From Rhizophagus irregularis (Eukaryota; Glomeromycota; Glomeromycetes; Glomerales; Glomeraceae): DNA of 64,000 nt. The notes under the pieces are model-generated. The model saw nothing but the letters and a program-made list of their open reading frames with translations. It ran no database searches and was not told the origin of the DNA. Position numbers and translations under genes: made by a program. Position 1 is the first letter of the stretch. Every line of letters starts with the position of its first letter. The DNA is taken from the NCBI RefSeq assembly GCF_026210795.1, contig NC_089453.1:932501-996500 (forward strand). Direction: 5' to 3'. Shown piece after piece: positions 10,541 to 24,213 of the stretch.

Positions 10541-13500
10541 AGAGTGTGTAAGAGGTATCTTAACGACTTAACAAAATATACATATAAAAAAAAATAAGGT
10601 TAAATATTTTTAACAAGAGCTTTTTGAGAAAGGAAGGTATGAAGTAGAAATAGAAAAGACAAAAGACAAAGGAACGAAACAAGTGAGGGACGATAGAAAA
10701 AGAAAAGAGTTTTTTTAAAAAATTAAAATTTTTTGGATAGAGAGGCCTTTTATAAGTTATAGTTAGAGTATAAAAATTATGACACAATCAAACAATAGAT
10801 TTATCTACAGAGATCGTATAAAAAATTGTAATGATCAAACATTATTAGCTGGCGGAGATGATGTATTGATGTCCGCTGATCTAAAATTTTTCATAAACAC
10901 GTGCATAATATTTTAGCTGATCAAGGTACAAGATTGTATAAATGTAAAAATATATATATATATATTTTTTTTAGAGCCTATAATTAGAATTACGGTAAAA
11001 AGAATAAGTCAACTCACGAAGATAGGTGCAAGTAACCAAATAGCTAATTCAAAATAATAGTATATTAAACCTCAATCACTTTTGATGTTCTAATAAATAC
11101 AACGGTAACTATACAAAATTTTAAACAATCAAACCATGTTCTTCTCCGTAATTGGAAACGCCGAGAATTCATTTCTCTTGCTACACATGATTAGGATAAT
11201 AATTTTTTCACGAAGTAATGGATCAACAGGGAGATAGCACCAGACATTCTATCTTCAAGTCTAATATTGACAAAAAGCCGAACTTTTCTTCCTTCCCGAA
11301 AACCTTTTTTTTTTATAAATTTTTGGCATAGCTGGTCTGTTGATACACGAGTTTTATGGTAGCCGTCTTTTTTACAGAAAGAAATATGTATTGACTAAAA
11401 ACAGAGATGTCACTTTATAATACATTACGCGCGCACAAATATAGATTTCTCACGAAGTGCCTCATTATAATTAATAGTTCCTAAGCGGATTATACAAACA
11501 GATTAAAAAAATATTTTTTTTAAAGCAATTGAAAGTCGAATTAAAAGCGTTTTTTAACAATCAATGTCTAAAGTGCTATTCTTAAATCTTAATGCCATTC
11601 GTTCGTCTGCAAATGGTTGCTCGAATCAAAAACCATAAAGCGGGCGTATAGAATCTTTGTATCGTATAATTAATTAAAAATAGTCTATTTGAGTGATTAT
11701 AAAAGAACTAAAAATAAAATTACTTTTCCACTTTTCACTTTACGATTATATCCAAATATATTCCCAAATATACAATCAACTATGACTAACTTCACCGATA
11801 CTTAAAAAAGTTATTATTGTATCCTGTAGAACATTTACATAAACACATTCAATAAAGACCATTTAACCGTTACTTTACTTTGAGACTGAAATCATTTCGC
11901 ATTCGAGTAGACCTTTTTTTTTTATACTTAATGTCCAATTTACAATGGTTCGCTAAACAATACTCCGATATAATGATATGTATAATATGTCAGGGTTCAT
12001 ATGAAAATAAATATCGTCATGACAAATTATACCGATATTTATACTCTCGTACAATGAGAAATAAAATTTTTTTGTTATATCAATATATATCGGTATGTCA
12101 AAATATTCGGCTACATGCGCCGATCATCGATTTTACAATTATGTTTAACAGAGTATTGTAATCTGATTAAAAAATATCCTTGTTATTATACATTATACAT
12201 AATGGGTTATATTTATACTTGCCCTACCATATTTCTTGTTAAAAGAAAGACGTCAAAGATGAAATAAGTGTTCTTGCAAAAAAAAAAAAGTTTAATAAAC
12301 TTCATTAATCACCATCTGAAAATGATCTTGGGCTTATGCAATGAGTGTAAGCAAACAGTGGCAGAATAAATGTGTCATGATAATTGAACATTCTCATTTT
12401 TTATGTAAAATATGACTATTAACAGTGGTGCTACCCATTATTGTTAGCATAAAATAAGTTGTATCTGGGAATTTCTATCCCATTTACAGTATAATCTCCA
12501 GATATAATCTTAACTAAGGCCAGTAAAAAGTCCTGTAAATACTGGCGTATACTAAATAGTTACTCCAAGCTTAATCTTCTGAGACAAATAAATTAGAATT
12601 GTCTTGCCAACATAATCCATCAATTATCACATATCTTTATTTTCTAAGTAATTTTTGAATGTATAAATACAGTATTATTTTTAAGATAACAGAAAACTTT
12701 CTTATTACTAATTGAAGATTGGAAACTTTTTGATTTTATAATATATAATCATTTTATTCTGATTTGCAAAATGATAAAGCAAATAAAAACCAAGAAGATT
12801 TTTCCAATTCTGGAGTTTAGCAATATGCTAACAACATATGTTTAGTTTATTATTAACTTTTTAAACTATTAAAGTATTAATATAATTATCATTTTTTTTA
12901 AAAAAATTTATTAATTGTTTAGCATTCAATTCTTTAATTGAAAAAATTAGAACTAATAAAAAAATAGTAACATTAAACAAGTAAATAAGTTGGAAAATTT
13001 TTTTTTGCAAAGGTTGAATGAATTATTTATAAAAAATTAAATAACATATAAGTTAACCTAATATAATTAGTTTATTAGCTAATTAATTATATCTGATATA
13101 AGATGATAACTTATATAAATTAAAATAATAGTATTTAATTTGCAATAAAAAAATATAAGATTAAAAATAGGTTTAACTATAAATTAAATTAAAATTATAT
13201 ATATATTTTACTAAAAAAAAATTAAAAATTTAAGCTTAATAATTTATTTAAAATTTATTATTAATTATATATATACTAAATAAATTGAGTTTTTGATTTT
13301 AAATTAAAATTTTAAAATAAAAAATAATTTTGCATTTATTTATAAAGTATTTATAAATATTATTTTTATTAAATTTTATAAATAAAAGAATAAAAGAATG
13401 TAAAAATAATATATATATATATAAAATAAATATTATAATTAATAATAATATAATTATAAAGCTTTCAGTTAATGAATCAATTTTATAGTAAAAAAAAATA

Positions 13501-14605
13501 ATTAATTATTAAATGAAAAATAAAAATTTTTTTGTTATTTTAATACTTTTTAATTAATAATTTAATAATATAAATAATGGATTTATTTGCAATATATTTA
13601 ATTGTTTTAATATAAAAATAATATTTTTTAAAAAAATATTATAAAAATAAATACTTTTTATAATATTTTTAACAATATTTTTAACTATTTTAATAATTAT
13701 AATTAATAATTTAATAAAAATAAGATTAAAAAAATTAGACTAATAATAATAAATTGGTAAATCAGTTCAGTTTTTAGTAATTACTAATTTATAATTTCAG
13801 TTTGACTTAAATTAAAACCAAACTAAAGTTATATAATAATAATTAATTACAATTTTTAAATATTATTAACTTTTGAATTATTATTTTTTTTTTGCTATTT
13901 TGTAATAATATACTTTTAAAACAGTTATATATATTCAAAATTCTTGCTAATCATTGATTAAGGAATGATATAAGTGCTTTATGAGTTGTTTCAAGCAAAG
14001 TAATCAGATAAGAATTTGATAATTCACAATTAAAGGGCTTTGGTTTAACAATAGGAAATACCATAACTTCTTTTTATTGTTTAGGAAAATAGCCTAGTTC
14101 AATCAATTATATCTATTCTTTTTTTGTAATTTTAAAGCAATTTTAAATATAAAAAATTATGCACATTGGAAATATCTGCTGGACAGATGGTTGGCTCAGT
14201 TAGAAAGCATAATATATTATTTTTTAAATAAAGCATATTGCTCTCTTTAAGAGTAATTTGTCAAAAAAAAATTCAAATATATATCATATAATGTGATAAA
14301 TCTTATAGTAAATTAAATTTAAATTAACAGTAAAATTTACTTCTAGTACTAATAGTTAAAATGATTCATTTTTTAAATTTGTTAAAATGTAGCTAACAAT
14401 TTAATTTAACTAGTTAGTAAAATGGACAGATCTGTTGTTTTTTTAGGGTGCGAGTCATTTTGATTAATAGATGTGCCCTGCATATTTGTAAATTAAGATC
14501 GATCATTTTTTACAGCCAATCATATTTAAGCGAGGTACGGAACTGCATATATGGTGTTACCAAAATGATCTATGATATTTATCCGTCAGTTCTCTACCTT
14601 AAAAA
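10541..14605. other. Gene-poor stretch with extreme A/T block
   Basis: No supported gene. The part from about 12,840 to 13,960 is almost pure A and T. Near 14,180-14,210 a TGGCTCAGTTAGAAAGC string resembles a tRNA A box but has no partner B box. The last 150 bases upstream of VPS41 presumably contain its promoter. Confidence 0.6.
12840..13960. other. Near-pure A/T block
   Basis: About 1.1 kb with very few G or C bases, made of interleaved A/T runs and TAAT-type motifs, without open frames or clear tandem periodicity. A shorter block of the same character lies at about 27,360-27,880. Confidence 0.6.
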
Positions 14606-17600
14606 ATGGAACAAAACGAAGAAGTTATACAACAACAATCACCAAAAGAAGAAAATGAAGGTACCGAAGATGAATTGGTTGAAGAAAAGAGAGAATCTTC
14701 CTCTGAAGCTGAAACCGATTCTGAAGAGGAGGACGACGAGGACGGGGAAACAACCGAGGAAGAATCGATTGAGGAGGATGAACCAAAGTTGAAATATAAA
14801 CGTCTTGAGGCTGATATTAGTGAGTTATTGAAAAAAGATGCCGCGAGTGCAATGTCTGTGTCAGATAGATTTGTAGTATGTATTAAGGTTTTTGCGAGTC
14901 GACGTTGATTAAATAGATTTCATTCAATATTAATTTTTATCCCTTATCAACTTAAGGCTCTTGGAACGCACAATGGAGATGTCTTAATACTCGATTTTGA
15001 TGGCAATTTAAACAAACGCTTATCATCGCATGTAGCTTCAGTAACAGATATTGCCATTGAAGTATCAGGGGAATATATCGCCAGTGCATCTTTAGATGGT
15101 CTCTATTTTTTCAATCTGAACTTTTTTATCACAATATATAATGCGATCTAAATAAATTTATTATATCACAGGCAAAATCATCATTCACAGTTTATTCAAT
15201 GATACAAAACCACAAGTCTTTAATTATCGCCGACCCCTTAAATGTATTTCGCTTGATCCTGATTTTCATAAAAAAGATACGCAACGATTTGTTTGTGGTG
15301 GTATGTCGGGTGTATTAAACCTGAATGAAAAAGGTAAAGAATTTTATTCATTCATTCTTCTTAAACTAGTTTTACATATATTTTTAATTTTTAATGATTC
15401 ATCCAGCGCTTGTGACTCCTGTAGGATGGTTTGGTCAGAAACAAGATACAGTACTTCAACATTCCGGAGAAGGTCCAATTAGTGCTGTAAGGTGGAAGGG
15501 ACCGCTAATTGCTTATGCTAATGATGAGGTATATATTAATAATTTGTTTTCTATCAATAAATTTTTTACGAAATGTATTTAAACAAATTTGTCAACATTT
15601 GTAGGGTGTAAAAATTTACAATACGCAGATACAACAAAGGATTACATATATTAAACGTCCACCAGATAGTCCTCGAGCTGATTTATATCGTTGTAATCTT
15701 ACATGGCGCAATGAAACCACATTGCTAGTTGGTTGGGCAAATTTTATTCAGACTGCTGTTGTCAAGGTAATAGGATGGATAATGGTAATTAATTATTTTA
15801 AATTTTAACTTAATAAAACTTCTTCTTTTCTGTATACTTAATTAGGAATATGCTAAGCATGAAATTCAACCCGGTCGACCAACTCAATATGTTGAAGTTT
15901 CTACGTAAGGGTTTTTTTTTTTTAATTAAATCTATATCTAAAATTAATATCGTACATTATAAAATAAATAATAGGTTTCGTACCGAATTTATTGTATGTG
16001 GTATAGCACCATTTAACGATATGATACTCGTCTTAGCATACCTTACTGATGAAATTGTACAAGATATGGAGACGGATGATCCGTCTCAACATAGAAGACC
16101 AGTTTGTATTATTTATCATTACATCCATTGCTTCTATATGAATATGAAGATTTCTATTATTAAGTAGTATAATCATTTATTGAATTCATAGCGTGCCAAA
16201 CGCCCGGAGTTACGTATCATCAATTCTCATAATGAGGAAATTTCGACTGATGCATTGTCGCTACATGGTTTTCAATATTATCAAGCGAATGACTATGAGC
16301 TTGATTATTTTCCTTCAGAAGACATGTTTTATGTTGTCAGCCCTAAAGATCTCGTTCTAGCAAAACCTCGTGATTTGGATGATCATATTAGTTGGTTATT
16401 AGAACGTTCAAGATATGAAGAAGCATTATCATCATTACAAGAAGCTCAAGCTTGGGGCGGAAGTAAGATCTTTAATTTAACAGATCTTGGTGAAAGATAT
16501 TTAACTTATTTAATTGAAGAAGGTATTTGGTCTTAATAGCAAATTATTGTTCTATTCTTCTATTTCAACCTAACTTACTTTATACATTCATTTTATTAGA
16601 GGAATTTATAAAGGCCGCAGAAAATTGTGAAAGAATTCTTAAAGATAACCGTGAGCTATGGGAAAAATGGGTCTTTACATTTGCAAATTTGAGACAACTA
16701 CAAGTAAATATTTAACAGGTTGATTATTTGTTTGGTGTTATCATTCTGTTAATTTATTTACTGTATTTATTAGGCAATCACCCCTTATATACCGTTTGAG
16801 AAACCGCAACTTAGTAGCACGGTTTACGAAATGGTTTTTGCTCACTTCCTAAATCACGATCATAAGGTAGCCTTTATAAAATTGTTGTTTTATTCTAAAC
16901 GTATAATTTAATGAGAACATATCACATTTTTAAAGGCTTTGTTATATACGTTAACGAGCTGGCCACCGAGTATTTATAGCGTACAAAATGTTATCGTACT
17001 TGTTGAAGACATCTTTGAAAAAGAACAGAATAATCAAACTTTGATGGAATGCTTAGCAGAATTGTACGTTAAATTTTTAAGTTGCTACTAAGATTACAAA
17101 ATGATATTTAAAATGATTATTAATTTGCTTAATTCTACTTCAGATACGCATATTGTGGCCAACCAGATAAAGCTCTTGAATATAACCTCCGATTGCGTAG
17201 ACCTAATGCCTTTGTCTTAATACGAGAACACGGTTTATTTTCGGCGATCCAAGACAAAGTTTTATTACTTATGGAATTTAATCAACATTTGTTTAAAGGG
17301 GTTGAGAAGGCGCAGGATGAAGAGTTCGCAAAATTAAATCCAGATCCAAATAAACCACAAATCAAAATTAAACGAAAGAAACCTACCGATATGCAAGCAG
17401 TGCAATTATTAGTAGAAAATACCGAACATATTAGTGTAAGGATTCTGAATACTGATGCACCCTGAATTTGACTTGAAATCTTACATTATTTTTATTTTAA
17501 TTATCACACTAGATCTCTCATGTCGTACGTCAACTGGAAAAAGAACCTTCCTTTCTGCATATATATTTAGATGCTCTATTTGTGAAAGATCATCATGCAG

Positions 17601-18997
17601 GATACGAATTTCATGACCGTCAGATTGAATTATATGCTGAATATGATTATCAGAGATTGATAGAATTTTTGAGATCTAGTAATTATTATACTTTGGAACA
17701 TGTATGAATTGCTACTTAGTTACTTATTAATTATTATTTATTAAGTCGAATTAAATTATTAAATTATTATCTTCTTATTTTAAGGCATATAAAATATGTG
17801 AACAAAGAGATTTAGTCCCAGAAATGGTATTTATACTTGGCCGCATGGGCAATAACAAAGAGGCGCTTATGTTAATTATCGGAAGATTGAATGATGTCCA
17901 GCTAGTAAGTCTTCTAATAAAATTATAGAAGGTTATTTATTTTGAGAGTTAACAAATTTCTTATTTCTATATAAACTAGGCAATTGATTTTGCTAAAGAG
18001 CAAGATGATGATGTATTATGGGAAGATTTGTTAACATATTCATTAGACAAACCAAGTAATTTTTTTTTTATTTTATTATAATTTATTAATTGGATCCCAA
18101 CTAAATTTTTTTTCTTGTCTAATTGATACAGAATTTATAATTGGTTTATTGGAAAATCTCGGCGGTGCTAATATTGACCCGATACAACTGATTAAAAGAA
18201 TTCCTGATGGTATGGAAATTCCTGGTCTTAAAAATGCATTAATTAAAGTTCTTCAAGATTTCAATTTACAGGTATGTATAATACGCATATATATATATTT
18301 ATTTATTTTATCCTAAGTCAAAATTATGATATTTTAGGCATCATTAAGAGAAGGGTGTCAGAAAATATTAGTTAGTGATAGTGTAGCCATGGCTAATCAA
18401 CTGCAAAAAGCGCAAAAACGTGGCATTAGTGGAGGTTTGTATATAATTTATCTTATAAAGCTATTTTAATATTTTTTCGAGTATTTCATATATTTCATTT
18501 ATTTTTATTTTTTTTAGATGATTTAACTTGTTCTATTTGTTCCAACCTTATAACCAAAGACGGTAATATACAATAATTTTATAATTTTTAATTTGGCTAT
18601 TCAAACATATAAAAGTATGTCTTTTGATAAACTAATGATAATTTTTTTATTATTTGAAGTTGCCGCCGATTCAGTTTCATCAATAATTATATTCTTTTGC
18701 CGTCATGCCTTTCATGAAACATGTCTTTTAACTGGTGATGGTTTACCTAATCCACCAGAAAGCAGTGGGAGAATGTTAGTTGGATCCAAAGTTCGACATA
18801 CTGTCTTACTTACATCTTTGAGTAAACCACCAAAATGCCCAATTTGCCACGATTCAGAACATACTCACGACAAACAACAAAAAGAAATGAAAACGGGAGT
18901 AGTTAAGACACCAATTCGCGGATTTGTTCGGGGACACAGTCATGGTGGATCAAGAGATGATGACGGAATGCCACCAATGGTTCCACTAAAACTTTAG
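14606..18997 (+). CDS. VPS41: Vps41, HOPS tethering complex subunit
   Basis: Vps41 is the HOPS subunit that helps endosomes and vesicles tether to and fuse with the vacuole or lysosome. Nineteen exons join in frame to 998 residues: 14606-14875, 14957-15098, 15172-15333, 15407-15528, 15605-15766, 15846-15904, 15975-16101, 16192-16522, 16600-16703, 16774-16866, 16936-17063, 17144-17435, 17513-17701, 17785-17904, 17980-18055, 18132-18271, 18338-18434, 18518-18562, 18660-18997. All introns are GT-AG. After an acidic N-terminus (residues 1-65) come the family signature KYKRLEADISELLKKD and the ALGTHNG and GGMSGV blades of a WD40-like propeller, then the clathrin-heavy-chain repeat region. The C-terminal RING-H2 has CSIC, then C-x-H-x2-H-x2-C in CRHAFHETC, then CPIC. 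Length matches known homologues. The tail after the RING is Gly/His-rich. Confidence 0.97.
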
Positions 18998-19360
18998 ATT
19001 TTATTAATGGACAATAAATAGTAACTTAACATTTGGAGTAGACTATGCCTGATTTGTCAATACACAAAATAATTAAATATTATTTTGCTATTTAAATTGT
19101 TTTTTGAATAAATTTAATTATAATTATTGTATTTTTAAACAAAATTTTTTCACAATCTATTCTATTATTAAATGATTATTACTTGTATGAATATTAAGCT
19201 ATTGCTGCATTATACTATTTTTACATAATAAATTATTCTACTCCTATAATAATTGACCAACACATTAACCTTAATGTATCGTTTAATAATTAACTATAAA
19301 ATAATCATGTGATTAATATATGGGCATATTTATTTTTTGATGGTGTTTTTAAAATAATAT
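18998..19360. other. Convergent 3' spacer between VPS41 and Derlin
   Basis: 363 bases separate the two stop codons. The sequence is A/T-rich, with AATAAA-like strings on both strands that could serve polyadenylation. Nothing else is seen. Confidence 0.6.
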
Positions 19361-20580
19361 TTACCTCGAAGATCTTGGTGGTTGTTGATCAGGAGGTATT
19401 TCACCTTCCGTTAATCCCGGCCGATTTTCTACGGTATCAGGAATATTATTAAATCCATTATCAACAAATATCTCTTCTTGTAATACAGGAGGATTTTCTT
19501 GAATTCCTTCAAATAATCTTACGCTAAAAGAAAAAATTAAAATATAAATTAATATTTTTTTTTATTTCTGCATTATCTCAGCAGCAAAAATCGGGCTAAA
19601 CCTTACATTATTCGGGGAGTTTTTAACCAACGTCTACCACCACTAATTCTTTCTGATGGCCAAACATCTTCAAAGAAATAATAAATATGACCAACAGCAA
19701 TACCCATCATATCACTCATTGGAAAATGATTATTCAATAATAATGAAAATCCAAGTAATACCCAAGGTAAAAATGGTGCACTGAATACAAATAATCCAAT
19801 AAAATTTAATCTTATAAGAGGATTTCTTCGTGACCATATATACACTAAAGTAAATGCAAGTGAATATCCAAGAAATGGTACATTGGATAGTGGGGATAAA
19901 ACCTACACAATAAAAAAAAAAAGAAAGAAAATGAAAAAGAAAAAAGAAGAAGGTTTAGTATTAAATAAGTAAATAATTCTAAAAGATACAACCCAATTAT
20001 TATCGTGAAACTTACTAGTAATGCTACTGATGATAAGAAAAGTAACCAAAAGTAATCGGCTGCTCGATTACGAAATGATCCTTCTTCTAACATTCTACTA
20101 TATCTCACACTAATAATTTTTAATTAAAAAAATTTTTGGTCAAGGATAATATTGTAATTACAATATTTAAATCAAATTTTATTCTTCAGATGAAAAAGGA
20201 TACAGAAAAAACATGTGATATAAGAAATCAAGTGAAAATGGCCCAAAATATAGGAATGTCGTTATAAACCGCCAATACTAATAAAAGTAAATCAGAAAAA
20301 TAAGAAAAAAAATATACTTTAAAAAATTTTAAAAAGCTTAAATAATTTTTTACCTGGCGATCATAAAATGTTTTATCAAAAGTGAAATAAAGTTGAAATT
20401 GATTTACAAAACCAACTTGCTGATTCAAAGAATAAAATAAAATTAAATATTTGATAATGTTTTTCAGGTATTTAAAAATTCTTTACATACCACTGCTAAG
20501 CTCGTTAACACAGAAGCAGTAACGTATGTTCTTGTGACTATTGGGACTTCATAATACCATTCTTCAACAGGTATCGCCAT
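19361..20580 (-). CDS. Derlin, ER-associated degradation membrane protein
   Basis: Derlins are inactive rhomboid-fold proteins of the ER membrane that help move misfolded proteins to the cytosol for degradation. Six exons (20491-20580, 20354-20419, 20204-20277, 20016-20109, 19607-19902, 19361-19523) give 260 residues in one frame. The family's features are plain: an N-terminal [12 protein letters not shown], the WR motif in [37 protein letters not shown], and the GxxxG in [16 protein letters not shown]. About four to six hydrophobic segments are visible. The catalytic Ser/His of active rhomboids is not expected and not seen. The C-terminus is Pro/Glu-rich and ends PPRSSR; a p97/Cdc48-binding SHP motif (FxGxGQRn) is not evident there. 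It is closer to Derlin-1/2 or Dfm1 than to Der1, but I cannot place the subgroup. Confidence 0.95.
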
Positions 20581-20821
20581 TATACACAGAATATACGAAT
20601 TCAATTTTCTAATTTCCTATTCTATGAAAGAAGTATTTTACTATTTAAATTAGTTTTTCGGTATACATTATAACAATTTGATTGGTTAAATCAGTTACTG
20701 TGGCAATTTCTTATTTGTCAATTTGTGAATCACGTGAATATGAATAGGAAAATTTACTTTTAAAAAGGTAATTTATTGCACCAAATTAATTTTCAAAATT
20801 GAAATATTTACATAAAGTTAA

Positions 20822-23077
20822 CTAATCAATAATTTTCATTTTACGTCTTCGATGATTAACTCTGTTACTAGCAACCGAGCTGGGTAATTCTAACATTAAA
20901 TGATGTCGATATGCTTCGATTACCTAAAAAAATTATTTAAAAAAGATTTCAATTAAAAATTATTCATTTATTAATATGTATGAAATTAATATTGCTTACT
21001 AAATCTTTCATCCCATCTGTTGCCATTATGGTAGGATTTCCATCAACTTTTTCACAAATATATTGTTTTTTCATTATGGGAAATCGAACACAATTCAATA
21101 AAGAAGGAAGCGCAGCAAGTCTATCACCGCGCCAGGGCTTAGGAAATTTATCTATATCGTACTCCTCATCGTTTTCAACATCTATTTCTTTATTTAATTC
21201 GTTAAGAGTTCCAGTATCGGAATTATCAGTTATTATAAGGTAATTTATAGAATCTTCCAAATTTTCGTTTAAACTTTCGGGAAGTTCTGATGGCATTGAT
21301 GCGGTAGATGATGAACTTTGTGATGATGTTGTTGATAAGGAATCAACTTGAGTGTTGGTGGAATTTTTTGGTGAGGATGTATCGGAAGAGTATGAGTAGT
21401 TGGCCCATCGAACAACTAATTCGTAAATCTTTTCTTCCGAATTAGAATTTGCTTCGTCATTTTCGAGTGCAAGTCGTAAAATATTTGGATCAGCGTGTAA
21501 CGTAGATTGCTTATCCAGCAATGTATCAAGATTAAGTGCAACGAAATCACGACAAGTTGTTGACGTTTTAGTGCAAGAATATTTCTCTTTATGTCATTGT
21601 TTAATTTAGTTAAATTATAAAATTAAGTATTAGATTAGTTAAAGTAAAAGAAAAAAAAAACATATTTATCATAAGATAAACAATTTACCAGCAATAGCCC
21701 AAATTCCCCATACATTATCATAATTCAATTCTAAACGGAAATAGCGTAAACATTCCTCTCGTACGGGGACGATTGCGAATCTATCAGCTAATGCCAATAA
21801 ATTTTCAGCATCACATAAGGATGTAATATTAACTTTAAAAGTATATATAAATTTCAATAATGAAAGGAAAGCGGAATGATTTGTTTGACATAATTGAATT
21901 TCATCTTCAAAAGTCTCTTTCATTCCGTTTGTCAACATTGCTTCAAATACTGAAGATGAACTTGCCAAGATTCCTTTGTGCGCATAGAACAATTTCTCAC
22001 GTGATTTAGAATCAATTACACGAAATTTAATATCAGAGAAACGAGGCGAGTTTACTAATTTGTCAAATGGATTATTAATTATGGGTTGCGCATCTATAAT
22101 AGATTCGTGAATCTCGAATTTTACAAGTAAGGATATTGTATCGTTACTGATAAATCTATTTAATAAATAAGATATTAATAAAATTTTTTTTTTAAAAAAA
22201 AAACGAATAAATAACTTATTAATAAAAATAGTCACCGATCCATTTCCTCCAATGACATAAGATTTTCTTCCCCCCATGTAGAATGTTCTGATCATTTTTC
22301 CAGAAAATTAATACCATTCCATCAGATAAAAGATTTCAAACAAAATCAGATATACATACTATCACAAAACCAAACAGGCAACTCCACTTTTATGTAAAGG
22401 ATACAATAAAAAATTTGTAAAACAAAAGTTTAATACGACTTCAACTTTATAACAAAAAAAAACAGTTTAATTTAAACGTACTTTTTCCAAAATCCATTCC
22501 TCTTGTTCTCAAATTTTCCAAAACAAAGATAATACCGACTTTCTTCCGGATTCCACGAAGGCATCCTGGCGTTGTCTCTAAAATCCCTAAATACAATGAC
22601 AAGGCCTATACGCATATTAAATTATAATGGATAATTAATTCAAATCAAAAATAATTTGATTTTAATTACGAAAAGTGAATAAACAATCTTACTTGAGGAT
22701 TCTTCTGACGTCCTTTATAGAACTAATCGTATTATTGCATAATTAAGTAATAGTTATTAATGCAAAATTGTAAATTTTATTGTAGCTTATTAAAAAATTA
22801 CCTTGAAGACCCTATAAAACACGGTATATTAAATAATCATTAATTAATTAATAGCAAACTAAGCATTTTATAAATAATAAAATCAAGCCGATAAAAACCA
22901 TTGTAAACCGTCAGCACCAAAAGATGGACTAGTATGTTCCATAAAAGGCTGCACTTCGCTCCAGTTTGTTATTTTCCACCTATATGAATATGTTAAAACT
23001 CCACCCAAAGTATTACCACCTTGACCACTTTGAGTAGGTTCGTTACAGTTATATTTATTAAGCGTTAAATGGGCCAT
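20822..23077 (-). CDS. MATH-BTB-BACK domain protein
   Basis: Probable substrate adaptor for a cullin-3 ubiquitin ligase: MATH binds the target and BTB binds the cullin. Eight exons keep one frame and give 516 residues: 22899-23077, 22802-22811, 22693-22722, 22482-22605, 22236-22287, 21689-22155, 21000-21586, 20822-20923. Residues about 25-155 are MATH-like (YRWKITNWSEVQPF, then LQWVFKFYKG, then ALSLYLGILE). BTB spans about 170-275 (FSDIKFRV, HKGILASSSSVFEAML). A BACK-like segment begins near 287 (AEKYSCTKTSTTCRDFV) and is interrupted by a long Ser/Thr/acidic insert. The end, VIEAYRHHLMLE, resembles the post-BACK linker of kelch proteins, but no kelch repeats follow. Exon 2 is a 10-nt microexon and intron 1 has a weak GTTTTT donor. 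An alternative first-intron donor would break the frame. Confidence 0.88.
22802..22811 (-). other. 10-nt microexon of the MATH-BTB gene
   Basis: GGTCTTCAAG sits between a TTTTATAG acceptor and a GTAATT donor. Inserted between residues ending GADGLQ and FYKG it supplies W(part)-V-F-K and restores the MATH consensus across the join. Without it the frame is lost. Confidence 0.75.
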
Positions 23078-23313
23078 TTTGTTTGACACGACAGATATTT
23101 GCAATTAATTTTAAAAGTATATAACTTTCAAAGGAAAACCATTTAAAAAAGTCGAGTATATTTATAGATCACTACGATAGTCACATGAAATAATGGTGTA
23201 ACAGCCTAACATTTTAGATAATAAACAATGTTAAACTTTAAAAAATTTTTTAGTTACATAAGTTAACAATTGAACTTGTTTATTTGTTTATAATTAATAT
23301 CAAAAAGGTTAAT

Positions 23314-24213
23314 TTATAAAGTTTCGTCACTCATACTGTTAAAGAAAGAACTATGATTGTTTAAGATATACAAATAATCATTTTCATAATCAAATTGCAT
23401 AGTTTTACTTTCATGTGAATCATGTGAAGGAATTTGATACATATTATCGAAATTACTATTACTATTTAGTAAAAAATCAGGTATATATGGGATTTCAAAG
23501 TAGTAATTCGAAGAATCTACGTTAGTGTTTAAAATTGAAGGAGGAGGAATAGACGAATGATGATCAACATCTAAAATATTATAAGAAGGAGGAATCGATG
23601 GAACTTTAATGAAATCATCATAAAATGATTGGTCAAGCTTATCATCATTAATTTTTTGCAATTCAATTTCGTCATTTTTTTCACCGTGAGAAGAATTAGG
23701 TGAAACTAGCATAGTCGGAAAAATTGAAGATTGCATCCATGGTCTTTCCGAATCTTTCTTAGAATTTTCCACTTGATGAAGATTAAAATTTATACGTTCT
23801 TTATTTTGTTCCACGTAACTCTCACAAATATCCAAATATACAAGATGTGCAACTCTTGATAAGGAGTTAAAAAAGTTTTTCTTCTCCTCTGATTCACATT
23901 TCCACTTTTTTGAAGCAATAGAGGAAACTGTTTTAAATGTCACATCTGAATTATTTTTCATGATTTCTTGTTGAACGTCTTTTCGGTAAAGAATGAATCC
24001 ATTTGGAGGTCGTAATGAAAATGATTTCTTACGTGGAGGTTTTGTATCAGAAGGAGTCAAAAGTTTTTCGAGAGAAAGGTTGGTAGGAAAAATTTTATGG
24101 ATGCGTCGAAATTGAGAAAGATGTGAAGTTATAATGAAGGAAATTGAATTTGATCTTAATGTTTGAATATTCTTTGATTTGTCACGATCATTTTTAGTCA
24201 TATTTTTTGGCAT
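23314..24213 (-). CDS. HMG-box protein of the MATA-HMG type
   Basis: Intronless 299-residue protein with one HMG box at about residues 66-130. It opens with SLRPPNGFILYRKDVQ, close to the RPPNAFILYR hallmark of fungal mating-type and Rox1/Ste11-like HMG boxes, and continues through SSIASKKWKCESEEKKNFF. Such boxes bind and bend DNA in the minor groove, so a nuclear regulator is likely. Mycorrhizal fungi carry many MATA-HMG paralogues, and membership of that set does not show that this is a mating-type locus. No homeodomain gene pair, the proposed MAT locus of these fungi, lies nearby. Basic residues before the box (PPRKK) may help nuclear import. The remainder is Asn/Ser-rich and unstructured. 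Confidence 0.9.
   Translation of the reverse strand: MPKNMTKNDRDKSKNIQTLRSNSISFIITSHLSQFRRIHKIFPTNLSLEKLLTPSDTKPPRKKSFSLRPPNGFILYRKDVQQEIMKNNSDVTFKTVSSIASKKWKCESEEKKNFFNSLSRVAHLVYLDICESYVEQNKERINFNLHQVENSKKDSERPWMQSSIFPTMLVSPNSSHGEKNDEIELQKINDDKLDQSFYDDFIKVPSIPPSYNILDVDHHSSIPPPSILNTNVDSSNYYFEIPYIPDFLLNSNSNFDNMYQIPSHDSHESKTMQFDYENDYLYILNNHSSFFNSMSDETL

Noticed and set aside
14180-14210. tRNA-like A box (TGGCTCAGTTAGAAAGC)
   Set aside because: No B box or cloverleaf pairing can be found downstream, so it is not called as a tRNA.
23314-24213. HMG-box gene as a mating-type locus
   Set aside because: HMG-box genes of this kind exist in many copies in these fungi, and no homeodomain pair or other MAT-like neighbour is present.
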